This document shows positions 26,598 through 38,345 of a stretch of DNA of 64,000 nucleotides, piece by piece. Every line of letters starts with the position of its first letter. Position 1 is the stretch's first letter. The notes under the pieces are model-generated. The model was given only the letters and a program-made list of their open reading frames with translations, did no database searches and had not been told where the DNA came from. The stretch lies in the NCBI RefSeq assembly GCF_025244865.1, contig NZ_CP104272.1, forward strand, positions 2,480,001 through 2,544,000, given 5' to 3'. This DNA comes from Arthrobacter sp. zg-Y1110. Its GTDB lineage: Bacteria > Actinomycetota > Actinomycetes > Actinomycetales > Micrococcaceae. Made by a program: the position numbers and the translations under genes.

Positions 26598-27623
26598 TTA
26601 GCTGACCGCAGGTTCCTCGGCAAGCAGGTCACGCATGTACTGAGTGGTCATCACCTTGGTGACGACCTCGTCAATCGTGAGGCGCTCAGTGTTTTCCGAC
26701 GTGTATTCCTCGGGAACCTGTGCCATGTCCTGGCCGTCGTCGAAGAACTTTCCGTAGTTCAGGTCACGCGTGTCGGCCGGAACGCGGAAGTAACCGCCGA
26801 GGTCCTCCGACTTGGCCCGCTCTTCGCGGGTCAGCAGGGTCTCGTGCGCCTTCTCGCCGTGCCGGGTGCCGATGGTGCGGATTTCGACGTCGGCGCGCAT
26901 GATCTGCTTCATGGCTGCGGCGAGGTCCCCCACCGTTGACGCCGGAGCCTTCTGCACGAACAGGTCGCCCTGGTTCGCGTGTTCGAAAGCGAAGAGGACC
27001 AGGTCCACTGCCTCGTCGAGGTTCATGAGGAAACGGGTCATATCCGGATCGGTAACCGTCAGGTCCTTGCCGGCCTTGATCTGCTCGACAAAGAGCGGAA
27101 TGACCGAACCGCGCGAAGCCATGACGTTTCCGTAGCGGGTGCAGGAAATCAGGGTGTCCTTGGGATCCACGTTCCGCGACTTGGCGATGACCACCTTTTC
27201 CATCATCGCCTTGGAGGTGCCCATGGCGTTGATCGGGTAGGCAGCCTTGTCCGTGGACAGGCAGACGACCTTCTTCACGCCGGCGTCAATGGCTGCCGTC
27301 AGGACATTGTCGGTCCCGATGACGTTGGTGCGCACTGCTTCCATGGGGAAGAACTCGCACGAGGGTACCTGCTTCAGTGCAGCTGCGTGGAAGATGTAGT
27401 CCACGCCGCGTACGGCTTCGCGCACGCTGTTGATGTCCCGCACGTCCCCGATGTAGAACTTGAGCTTGGGGCTGTTGAATTCCCGGCGCATGTCGTCCTG
27501 CTTCTTCTCATCACGGGAGAAGATCCGGATTTCAGCGATATCTGTGTGGAGGAAGTGCTTCAGCACAGCATTGCCGAACGAGCCGGTACCTCCGGTGATT
27601 AGCAGAGTCTTGTTCCTGAACAA
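26598..27623 (-). CDS. capE: UDP-GlcNAc 4,6-dehydratase/5-epimerase, CapE/FnlA type
   Basis: This 341-residue SDR-family enzyme is the first of the UDP-N-acetyl-L-fucosamine pathway. The Rossmann motif is GGTGSFG and the acidic strand end is RIFSRDEKKQ. The catalytic motif reads AMGTSKAM, that is MxxxK rather than YxxxK, a known peculiarity of CapE-type proteins. The FHAAALKQVP block is also typical. It heads a short minus-strand unit with the WbuB-like gene and diverges from a GT2 gene. The other two enzymes of the pathway are encoded at 29-31 kb. Confidence 0.88.
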   Translation of the reverse strand: MFRNKTLLITGGTGSFGNAVLKHFLHTDIAEIRIFSRDEKKQDDMRREFNSPKLKFYIGDVRDINSVREAVRGVDYIFHAAALKQVPSCEFFPMEAVRTNVIGTDNVLTAAIDAGVKKVVCLSTDKAAYPINAMGTSKAMMEKVVIAKSRNVDPKDTLISCTRYGNVMASRGSVIPLFVEQIKAGKDLTVTDPDMTRFLMNLDEAVDLVLFAFEHANQGDLFVQKAPASTVGDLAAAMKQIMRADVEIRTIGTRHGEKAHETLLTREERAKSEDLGGYFRVPADTRDLNYGKFFDDGQDMAQVPEEYTSENTERLTIDEVVTKVMTTQYMRDLLAEEPAVS

Positions 27624-27805
27624 CTGGTCTCCTCAGGGATAGAAAATGTCGCGGGTTGATCCAATGCCGGACCCCGGAACCCCCTAGATGATATCAGCGG
27701 TTATGCCTTGGATCTGCCTGACGGGACGCGCGCCACATCACTTGAATGCCCCGCCGGGCGCCCGTCGATTAATGGCTGGCCGCATTCGCCGAGTAAACTC
27801 TAGGC

Positions 27806-28549
27806 ATGTCATCTGAAATTTCCCCTCGTGTGCTGGTCATCATGCCTGCCTGGAATGAGTCCGAAACGGTAGGCCGGACCGTTCAGGAGATCCAGGACAC
27901 GGACCGCGGCTACGACGTCTTGGTTGTGGATGACGGTTCCACCGACGGTACCGGCGTCGTAGCCGAAGCCGCCGGGGCCACCGTCCTGAAACTCCCCTTC
28001 AATATGGGCGTCGGCGGCGCGATGCGCGCCGGTTTCAAATACGCCCAGCGCCTTGGCTACGAAACGGTAATCCAGGTCGACGCCGACGGGCAGCATGATC
28101 CCGCCGAAATTGAAACCGTCCTGGCCGGACTGCAGCATGCGGATATTTCCATTGGTGCACGTTTCGCGGAGAAGGGAAACTATTCGGTTTCCGGCCCCCG
28201 AAAATGGGCAATGGTATTTCTTGCAGCCGTTATTTCCCGCCTCGCCAAGACCAAGCTGACAGATGTCACTTCCGGTTTCAGGGCGGGAAATGTCAAGGCG
28301 ATAAACCAGTACATTGCGCATTATCCGGCCGAGTACCTCGGGGATACCATCGACTCCCTGGTGGTGGCTATCAAGTCCGGCTGCACGGTGACTCAGGTCC
28401 CGGTCGCCATGCGTGCCCGGCAGGGCGGACAGCCCAGCCACAACCCGGCCAAGGCAGCGATCTACCTGCTGCGTTCCGTATTCGCCCTCCTCTTTGCGTT
28501 GAGCCGCAGCGGGAGCAAGCCGCACCAGGCGGAGGTTGCCTCAAAATGA
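27806..28549 (+). CDS. Family 2 glycosyltransferase, DPM1/polyprenol-phosphate type
   Basis: This 247-residue transferase opens VLVIMPAWNESETVGRTV, has the nucleotide site LVVDDGSTDGT, the block FNMGVGGAMRAGF and the metal-binding VDADGQHDP, the order seen in dolichol- and undecaprenyl-phosphate mannosyl/glucosyl transferases. No C-terminal membrane helix is present; the DUF2304 protein encoded next, with a four-base overlap, may provide the anchor. TAAACT at 27794-27799 is six bases before the ATG and there is no Shine-Dalgarno, so the message may be leaderless. Confidence 0.85.
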   Translation: MSSEISPRVLVIMPAWNESETVGRTVQEIQDTDRGYDVLVVDDGSTDGTGVVAEAAGATVLKLPFNMGVGGAMRAGFKYAQRLGYETVIQVDADGQHDPAEIETVLAGLQHADISIGARFAEKGNYSVSGPRKWAMVFLAAVISRLAKTKLTDVTSGFRAGNVKAINQYIAHYPAEYLGDTIDSLVVAIKSGCTVTQVPVAMRARQGGQPSHNPAKAAIYLLRSVFALLFALSRSGSKPHQAEVASK

Positions 28550-28971
28550 TCAATATTGCCGCGTTTATATTCGCATTCGTTGTCGTCGCCCTCGTGCTCG
28601 AGCTGGTCCGGCGCAAGCACTTCAAGGAGAAATACGCTGCCCTCTGGCTGGTGGTCGGCATAGCGTCGCTGGTCCTGGCCGGCTGGCCCAACCTGCTGAA
28701 CATCGTCAGTTCCGCAATCGGGGTACAGGTGGGGTCAAACTTCCTGTTCGGCATGTCTTTCCTGCTCCTGATCGGCGTCTGCCTGCACCTGTCCTGGGAA
28801 CAGTCCGTCAGCGAAGAGGAAATCCGGGTTCTGGCGGAGGAAGTCGCTATCCTGCGGTCCTCGGTCCTGGCCCTGGAGGAGAAGGCCTCAGGCACCCCTT
28901 CCGACGCCGGACAGCTGCTGCGCAGCGATACCTCCCCGCAGGCCGGGGTGCAGCAAGCGCCCGGTCACTAG
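28546..28971 (+). CDS. DUF2304 membrane protein (second copy)
   Basis: This 141-residue protein has helices near 3-20, 30-48 and 60-80, the basic loop RRKHFKEKYAALWLVVG and the block VGSNFLFGMSFLLLIGVCLHLSWE, followed by a coiled-coil-like tail EEIRVLAEEVAILRSS. It matches the first copy at 20533-20958 block for block and in length. It overlaps the GT2 stop as ATGA. The close coupling in this copy suggests the two proteins act together in sugar transfer to a lipid carrier; the function is not proven. Confidence 0.82.
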   Translation: MINIAAFIFAFVVVALVLELVRRKHFKEKYAALWLVVGIASLVLAGWPNLLNIVSSAIGVQVGSNFLFGMSFLLLIGVCLHLSWEQSVSEEEIRVLAEEVAILRSSVLALEEKASGTPSDAGQLLRSDTSPQAGVQQAPGH

Positions 28972-28990
28972 GCCCGCCGCGTCCAACGCA

Positions 28991-29031
28991 AAAAAGCTCC
29001 CCCCGCTGCCTGGCAGCGGGGGGAGCTTTTT
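28991..29031. terminator. Strong bidirectional terminator
   Basis: Twenty bases (28991-29010) are exactly complementary to 29012-29031, with A-runs and T-runs at the outer ends. It lies between convergent stops at 28971 and 29042 and can stop transcription on both strands. Confidence 0.9.
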
Positions 29032-29041
29032 AGTTGGGAGC

Positions 29042-30190
29042 TTAGGCCTTGTCCATGTTCAGCCCGGCCCGGCGGTGATGGCTGTGCGCCGTGGACCGGA
29101 TGAAGTTGACCGTACGGCGCGAGGTATCCGCGATCTGGTACTCCGCAGGTGCATCGGCCAGCCCGTCGGTACCGGCCTGGTCCAGAACGATTTCGATCGC
29201 GTCAACGATCGAGTCCGTCTCGACGCCCGTGGTGATGATGACGCCGGAGTCCAGCGACTCGGGGCGCTCGATCCAGTCACGCAGGGTCACGGCCGGGAAG
29301 CCGAGGATGGAGGACTCTTCGCTGATCGTTCCGCTGTCGGAGAGAACCAGCTTTGCGGACATCTGCAGCTGGACGTAGTCGTTAAAGCCGAAGGGTGCGT
29401 GGAACCGCAGGCCCTGCTTCAGCTCCTCCGGCTGGTCCTCAAGCCGCTTGCGGGTGCGCGGGTGGGTGGAAACCAGCACCGGCAGACCGTAGTGCTCCGC
29501 AAGATGCTGCAGTGCACCCAGCACCTCCTTGAGGCGCTTGGGGTTGTCCACGTTTTCTTCGCGGTGCAGGCTGACCAGGAAGTACTCCCCGGCAGTCAGC
29601 CCCTGGTCTTCGAGGATATTGCTCTCGGCGATCTGCTTGGCGTTGGCTTCCAGCACCTCGCGCATCGGCGAACCGGTGAGCAGGATGCGGGACGGGTGGA
29701 TACCCTCGGCCAGCAGGTTACGGCGGGCATGTTCGGTGTAGACAAGGTTGTAGTCCGCAACGTGGTCCACCAGCCGGCGGTTGACTTCCTCCGGGACGTT
29801 CTCATCGAAGCAGCGGTTGCCTGCTTCCATGTGGTACACGGGAACCTTCAGGCGGCGCGCGATGAGCGCCGAGATGCAGCTGTTGGTATCACCCAGCACC
29901 ACCATGGCGTCCGGCTTTTCCTGCAGCAGCACAGTCTCGAGCTTGGCGAGGATGCTGCCGAGGACCGCTCCGAGCGAACTCGTGTCCGCAGCAAGGAAGT
30001 GGTCCGGGCGGCGAAGGCCCAGGTCCTCGAAGAAGACCTCGTTGAGTTCGTAGTCGTAGTTCTGCCCGGTGTGCACAAGCACGTGTTCCGTAGACCGGTC
30101 AAGACGCCGGATGGTTGCGGCGAGACGGATGATCTCAGGCCGTGTTCCAACTACGGTGAGGACCTTGAGCTTGCGTGACGGGGTATTCAT
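29042..30190 (-). CDS. capG: UDP-N-acetylglucosamine 2-epimerase family, CapG/FnlC type
   Basis: This 382-residue GT-B-fold epimerase carries VVGTRPEIIRLA, HTGQNYDYELNEVFFEDL, GDTNSCISALIARR, HMEAGNRCFDENVPEE and SDSGTISEESSILGFPAV, the WecB pattern. FnlC/CapG makes UDP-L-FucNAc from the talose isomer; the related WecB makes UDP-ManNAc. The NRCFDENVPEE wording and the overlap with the CapF-type gene favour FnlC/CapG (inferred). It overlaps that gene by four bases (ATGA). Confidence 0.86.
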   Translation of the reverse strand: MNTPSRKLKVLTVVGTRPEIIRLAATIRRLDRSTEHVLVHTGQNYDYELNEVFFEDLGLRRPDHFLAADTSSLGAVLGSILAKLETVLLQEKPDAMVVLGDTNSCISALIARRLKVPVYHMEAGNRCFDENVPEEVNRRLVDHVADYNLVYTEHARRNLLAEGIHPSRILLTGSPMREVLEANAKQIAESNILEDQGLTAGEYFLVSLHREENVDNPKRLKEVLGALQHLAEHYGLPVLVSTHPRTRKRLEDQPEELKQGLRFHAPFGFNDYVQLQMSAKLVLSDSGTISEESSILGFPAVTLRDWIERPESLDSGVIITTGVETDSIVDAIEIVLDQAGTDGLADAPAEYQIADTSRRTVNFIRSTAHSHHRRAGLNMDKA

Positions 30191-31281
30191 ACTTCCTCCG
30201 GGAAGGTATCGGGTGATGCGGGATCAAAGATTTCGTTGACCCAGAATGCTGTGTAGAGCTCGTTGGGTCCGACGTTCGTAATGTTGTGCGACCACATTGT
30301 CGGCATGTCTATGGCAACAGGCTGTTCTCCGTTTACAGAATATCGAACGACCTCATCCGAGAACATTCGGCGCATGGCGATCTCGCCGGTGCCCGACATG
30401 ACGACAAACCGCTCAATCTTGTGCCGGTGGTAGTGCTGCCCCCGGGTAATCCCCGGTTTGGTGGTGGAGAAGGAACTCTGTCCTTCGCCGCCTTCCGAGC
30501 GGATCAGTTCGACAAAGGACCCGCGCGGGTCCGTCTTGAGTTCCAGCACGCGCGGCAGGCCGTCGCCGGTCAGGAACGAACGGTAGGTATTGAAGAGGTT
30601 GCGCTCGAAATCGGAATCCAGCCGGGGGATGGTCCCGGTTGCGTAAGCCGCAGCCATGGCCTGGATACGCTCCAGCAGGCCGCTCACGGAGCACTGCACC
30701 TCCACGAGCTCCTGCTCTTCGTGCCGGCGGACACCGAGCAGGACCTCGGCCGCGTCCTGCGCATGGAGCAGGGTGAGGACCTTGTCATCCTGGACGGTCG
30801 GCGTTTCACCGGCAGCGACAAGGTGGCAGAAGGTTGCCACCACAGAATTGTAGAAGGGCACACCGTGCTCGCCGAAGAGGTTCGGAAGGACTACGTCCTT
30901 GAACTCTGCCCCGGCACGGCCGGCGGCCTCGGCCAGGACGGCACCTGCTTCGCGCTTGGCCAGGCCGTAGACACTGTCGTTGTCCTGCTGGACCGAGTTG
31001 GCGTAGACGACGGTTTTGAGGTTCGCGGTATCAGCCGCTTCCAGCGCCTGTTCCATCTGGCGCGCGAAGCGGCGGTTCCCTTCGGCTACCTCTTCGTCGC
31101 TGCCGCGGTTCACGCCGGCAATATGGACCAGGATTTCCGCTCCGGACAGCGCGGCCGCTGCTTCGTCCAGGTTGAACCGATCCCCCACCCCGAGGCTCGT
31201 GCAGGATCGGCCGAGGCTGTGGGCAAGCACCCGCGTGTGCCATCCCAGGAAGCCGTTGCCGCCTGTGATTACGATACTCAT
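30187..31281 (-). CDS. capF: Bifunctional SDR-cupin sugar reductase, CapF/FnlB type
   Basis: This 364-residue enzyme has an N-terminal Rossmann domain (VITGGNGFLGWH) and a C-terminal cupin domain with the metal site QHYHRHKIERFVV. That two-domain build is specific for CapF/FnlB, which makes the UDP-talose intermediate in L-FucNAc synthesis. Position directly before capG with a four-base overlap agrees. Upstream lies the 653-residue membrane protein gene, 49 bases away, so they may share a transcript. Confidence 0.87.
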   Translation of the reverse strand: MSIVITGGNGFLGWHTRVLAHSLGRSCTSLGVGDRFNLDEAAAALSGAEILVHIAGVNRGSDEEVAEGNRRFARQMEQALEAADTANLKTVVYANSVQQDNDSVYGLAKREAGAVLAEAAGRAGAEFKDVVLPNLFGEHGVPFYNSVVATFCHLVAAGETPTVQDDKVLTLLHAQDAAEVLLGVRRHEEQELVEVQCSVSGLLERIQAMAAAYATGTIPRLDSDFERNLFNTYRSFLTGDGLPRVLELKTDPRGSFVELIRSEGGEGQSSFSTTKPGITRGQHYHRHKIERFVVMSGTGEIAMRRMFSDEVVRYSVNGEQPVAIDMPTMWSHNITNVGPNELYTAFWVNEIFDPASPDTFPEEV

Positions 31282-31330
31282 GCTGTATTCCTTCTGTCTG
31301 TTATGTCTGAACGGACTGACGCAGCAGGTC

Positions 31331-33292
31331 CTACCTGCACGCCGTAATCTCGTAGAGTTTGGCTTCGCCCACCTGGTCCACCACGCGGCCCGCCCCGGTC
31401 TCTTCCAGGTCGCGGAGTCCTACGAATCCGTGATCGATGCCGTGGACTTCCTTCGTTCCGAAGTCCAGCACGTAATCCACGCCCGTGGATTCCACGGCCT
31501 GGCATACCTCGGGGTCCGCCGGAGCGTCCCGCAGCCGGTTGTAGATCGTATCGACGTCGTCGCCGTAGGTGGCGAGGATGTGCAGCTGGAGGGTTTGGCG
31601 GTCGGCAAGGGCGTAAGCCAGTGAGCTGCCGGTCCAGGGGTTCCCTGCGATCAGCGCGTCCTCGGGCACTTCATCGTCCAGCCGCTCCAGGAGTTCCAGT
31701 TCATCGTTGGAAATCAGGCTGGCGTCGGGAGTGACCTCGTAGCTTCGCTTGGCCGACTCGGCCGCCTGCCGGATGTTCGCCTTCTGCGTCAGATAGGCGG
31801 AGACCCCGACAAGCGCCACGGCCCCGACAAGGACGACTGCTACGTAGGCCGGACCTGCCGCTTTATTGCGGATCCGTGCCAGACCGGCGGCAACAGCCGG
31901 GAGGCGGGACGCCCAATCCAGCAGCTTCCATCCGCCGTACGCGGCAACCGGGACGGCCATTACCGGAATGAGGGCGGCGAGGCGCGGCGAGTCGTTGTAC
32001 CAGACACCGGTCAGGTACATGCGGAGGTCGTCCTGCGGGAAGGACGAGACCACAACGTAGAAGCCCGTGAGGACCAGATACATGGAGGCGATCCATCGTG
32101 TCCCGCGCTGGGACAGGAGGAACGCCAAGCCGAAGGCAGTCAGGATAAACACTGCCCACGTCACCGGCCGCCCCAGGGCAGTGCCGGTGACGGCTTCGCC
32201 GATGGCCTGTCCGGTGGACTGGATGGGAACCCAGGTGGACGCAGCTTCAACAGGCCTGGCGACGGTCCACAGGTAGGCCACGACGCCGATATAGGCAGCG
32301 ACCCCCAGCCACGGCCAGACCTTGTGCACCGGGCTGCGGCCGTCTGAGGGTTTCAGCGACTTCCTGAAGGCCAGCGCAAAGGCGGCAGGAATGAGCACGG
32401 CCAGCAGGGCCATCGTGGTGCTGGGATGCGCCAGGGTCATGCCCGGAATCACGGCGACGAGCAGCAGCCAGCGCACCAGCGGCGGGTAGGACGGTTCAGC
32501 GGCCAGTCCCAGCGCATTCACCGCGGCGCCCAGCGCGACGGGGAGCAGCGCAATGGCCAGCACATTCGGGTTGAGGACGCCGTGGTCCAGCATCAGCAGC
32601 GGGAAGGAACCAAAGGCCGCCGAGAGGACGCCGGCCAGCAGCACGAGTGCGCTCTTGCGGCCGAAGAGCTGCTGCACGAGATAGATGCATCCGAGCGGCC
32701 AGATAACGGCACCCGCGAACAGGTTTACGGCATTGACGGCAACCGGAATCCCTGCCGATCCCAGCTCGGCGACGAGGGCCACCATGTCATGCCACGCAGC
32801 AGGGTAGTAGTCGTTGCCGGCCATGCGGCCGACCTCGAACGTAGAAGCTGCGCCGGTCTCGAGGATGTACCGGATGGCGTTGAGGTGGAAGACATTGTCG
32901 AAGGTCTGGGAGAACGAATCCGGCTCACCAAACACCCAAAGCAGCCGTCGCCCGATAAGGACCACGGCTACTGCGACGGCAGCCGCGAGGGCCGCCGTGT
33001 ACTTCCAGTCCCGCGGCTGGTCCGTCCGGGTTACGCTGCGCCGGGTCCACCACGACGCCGCGAACGCTGCCGCACACGCCAGCACGGTTACCAGCACGCT
33101 GCCGGCGATCCAGCCCAGGCCGACCATGGGCGCAACGATCGACCCCACGGACACCAGGGAGACGGTCAGCGCCGGGGCCAATGCCAGCAGCGGATAGCCT
33201 CGAACCCCGCCCAGCAGGGCAACCAGCAGCCCTGGAAGCAGGAAGATTCCGGTGGTCGCAAGCAACAATGGAACTTCGGACCACCAGGACAC
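31331..33292 (-). CDS. Large polytopic membrane protein, DUF6541/GT-C-like
   Basis: This 653-residue protein has about 12 or more hydrophobic segments and a C-terminal outer domain of roughly 150 residues. It has the loop FDNVFHLNAIRYILETG near 130-150 and AGNDYYPAAWHDM following, with acidic and aromatic residues in the first long outside loop, as in GT-C transferases that use lipid-linked donors. DUF6541 is the closest family I recognise. It sits among polysaccharide genes and probably adds a sugar outside the membrane; this is inferred. Confidence 0.7.
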   Translation of the reverse strand: MSWWSEVPLLLATTGIFLLPGLLVALLGGVRGYPLLALAPALTVSLVSVGSIVAPMVGLGWIAGSVLVTVLACAAAFAASWWTRRSVTRTDQPRDWKYTAALAAAVAVAVVLIGRRLLWVFGEPDSFSQTFDNVFHLNAIRYILETGAASTFEVGRMAGNDYYPAAWHDMVALVAELGSAGIPVAVNAVNLFAGAVIWPLGCIYLVQQLFGRKSALVLLAGVLSAAFGSFPLLMLDHGVLNPNVLAIALLPVALGAAVNALGLAAEPSYPPLVRWLLLVAVIPGMTLAHPSTTMALLAVLIPAAFALAFRKSLKPSDGRSPVHKVWPWLGVAAYIGVVAYLWTVARPVEAASTWVPIQSTGQAIGEAVTGTALGRPVTWAVFILTAFGLAFLLSQRGTRWIASMYLVLTGFYVVVSSFPQDDLRMYLTGVWYNDSPRLAALIPVMAVPVAAYGGWKLLDWASRLPAVAAGLARIRNKAAGPAYVAVVLVGAVALVGVSAYLTQKANIRQAAESAKRSYEVTPDASLISNDELELLERLDDEVPEDALIAGNPWTGSSLAYALADRQTLQLHILATYGDDVDTIYNRLRDAPADPEVCQAVESTGVDYVLDFGTKEVHGIDHGFVGLRDLEETGAGRVVDQVGEAKLYEITACR

Positions 33293-33381
33293 TCTTACCT
33301 ACCTCAGATTGCTAAAAGAATACGATCAGCGTAATACATGGGCCGCACCCGGCCGGGAGCGGCGCAGCGGATTCGACGGAA

Positions 33382-34125
33382 TCAGTTGGCGTTATTGCCG
33401 CGCAGGCGGTCGACGACGTCGCGCACTGGCCCGTCCATCACCACTTCGCCATGTTCAAGCAGCACGCCGCGCTCACAGATCCGTGACACCAGGTCGAGGT
33501 CATGGCTGACCACTACGAGGGTCTTGCCCTCCCCCGCCAGCTGCTTGATCTTGTCGATGCACTTCCGCTGGAACGGCTCGTCACCCACGGCGAGGATCTC
33601 GTCCACGAGGAAGACCTCGGGATCCGTATGGACCGCGACGGAAAACGCGAGCCTGAGATACATGCCCGAGGAATAGAACTTCACCTCGGTATCTATGAAG
33701 TGGCCGATCTCCGAGAACTCCACGATGGAATCGAACTTCGCGTTGATCTCGTCCTCGGTCATCCCGAGGATCGCGCCGTTCAGGTAGACGTTGTCCCTGC
33801 CGCTCAGATCGTGGTGGAAACCTGCACCCACCTCGATCAGGCCGGCCACGCGGCCGCGGGTTCCCACGGTTCCGGTGTCCGGGCGCATAACGCCCGATAT
33901 GTGCTTCAGCAGGGTGGATTTGCCGGAGCCGTTCAGGCCCAGCAGTGCCACTGTCTCACCCTGCTCGATGTCGAGGGATACACCCTTGAGCGCATGGAAC
34001 TTTTCGGATAGGTCGCCCTTCCGGCCCTTGACCAGCCAGACGAAGGCTTCCTTCATGGAGCGGGTGTGCCGCAAAACAAACTGCTTGCTTACGTTATGTA
34101 CTTCGATGGCGTTTGCCACGGTCAC
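33382..34125 (-). CDS. Polysaccharide ABC exporter ATP-binding protein (Wzt/TagH-like)
   Basis: This 247-residue ATPase has Walker A GLNGSGKSTL, the family block SGRDNVYLNGAILGM, the signature region YLRLAFSVAVHTDPEV and Walker B FLVDEILAVGD. At this length it lacks the C-terminal carbohydrate-binding domain of E. coli O9a-type Wzt, so export probably does not depend on a chain cap. GTG start at 34125 overlaps the permease stop (GTGA). Confidence 0.9.
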   Translation of the reverse strand: MTVANAIEVHNVSKQFVLRHTRSMKEAFVWLVKGRKGDLSEKFHALKGVSLDIEQGETVALLGLNGSGKSTLLKHISGVMRPDTGTVGTRGRVAGLIEVGAGFHHDLSGRDNVYLNGAILGMTEDEINAKFDSIVEFSEIGHFIDTEVKFYSSGMYLRLAFSVAVHTDPEVFLVDEILAVGDEPFQRKCIDKIKQLAGEGKTLVVVSHDLDLVSRICERGVLLEHGEVVMDGPVRDVVDRLRGNNAN

Positions 34126-34991
34126 AGCTCCTGCGCGAAACGGCCTTCAAGGCGACGGAAGACGAGCTGGCCGATCAGCAGTACAGCTGCCGATACAACC
34201 AGTGCGATAGGTATCCACATGGACAACAGGTTCGGCGGAATCGCCTCCGCACCGTCGGTGGTGGGAAGCCAGAACGCGAAGTGGAAGGTTTCCACGGCCA
34301 CGGTGATCGGGTTCAGCTGGTAGAGGTTGAAGAACGTATCCCCCAGCTTCGTCTGGACCATGTTCCAGGAGTACAGCACCGGAGATGCCCAGGTTGCGAT
34401 CATGAGCAGCATGTCCACCAGGTTCTCCGCGTCGCGGAAGTAGACGTTCACCGCTCCGAAGAGCAGCCCCAGTCCGGTGGCGAGCATTCCCACGATGATG
34501 AAGCCGGCAGCGCCGGCCGCCAACTGCAGCAGGGATGGCCTCCAGCCGTTGAATAGGCACGCAACGAGGAGGATCAGGATCTGCGGCACGAAGTGGACGC
34601 CCGAGACCCACACCGACGCCACGGGGAACAGCTGCCGCGGCAGATAGATCTTCTTGATCAATCCGCCGTTCCCCACAATGGACCGCGACGCGTTCCCCAA
34701 GGCTTCGGTGAAGAAGTTGATCAGCACGATGCCCGAGAAGAGGTAGATGGCGTAGTTCGGCAGGCCGCGGGGGTTACCGGGGCTCTGTTCCAAATTCAGG
34801 AAGACACCCAGGGCGATGTAGAAGACAACGAACTGGACGCCCGGCTTGACGTAGGACCAGAGAAGGCCCAGCACCGACCCCCGGTACCTGACCTTGAGTT
34901 CCTTGGATACCAGGAGCTTAAGCAGGAAACGGTGCTTCAGGATATCCCCGAGGCTTCCGCTCCGCCCCGGTACCGTGAGCTCGTCATTCAT
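34122..34991 (-). CDS. Polysaccharide ABC exporter permease (Wzm/TagG-like)
   Basis: This 289-residue ABC-2 permease has six hydrophobic segments and begins MNDELTVPG. The landmarks are KELKVRYRGSVLGLLWSYVKPG and GNGGLIKKIYLPRQLFPVASV, typical of Wzm and TagG. ATG at 34991 has AGGGG about seven bases upstream; the frame upstream to 35105 overlaps the transferase gene. With the ATPase it would carry the finished lipid-linked polymer across the membrane. Confidence 0.9.
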   Translation of the reverse strand: MNDELTVPGRSGSLGDILKHRFLLKLLVSKELKVRYRGSVLGLLWSYVKPGVQFVVFYIALGVFLNLEQSPGNPRGLPNYAIYLFSGIVLINFFTEALGNASRSIVGNGGLIKKIYLPRQLFPVASVWVSGVHFVPQILILLVACLFNGWRPSLLQLAAGAAGFIIVGMLATGLGLLFGAVNVYFRDAENLVDMLLMIATWASPVLYSWNMVQTKLGDTFFNLYQLNPITVAVETFHFAFWLPTTDGAEAIPPNLLSMWIPIALVVSAAVLLIGQLVFRRLEGRFAQEL

Positions 34992-35022
34992 AGGGGCTGC
35001 CCCTGACTTCGTGGCGCGGATA

Positions 35023-38255
<3,233 letters not shown>

Positions 38256-38345
38256 TCAAGGGTATCCGACTATTGCCGCGCAGGCACTTTCAGCGCACCC
38301 TGCGGACCGGCGTCGGCGGCCCTGGCGGCCACTTGCAGGGTGCCG

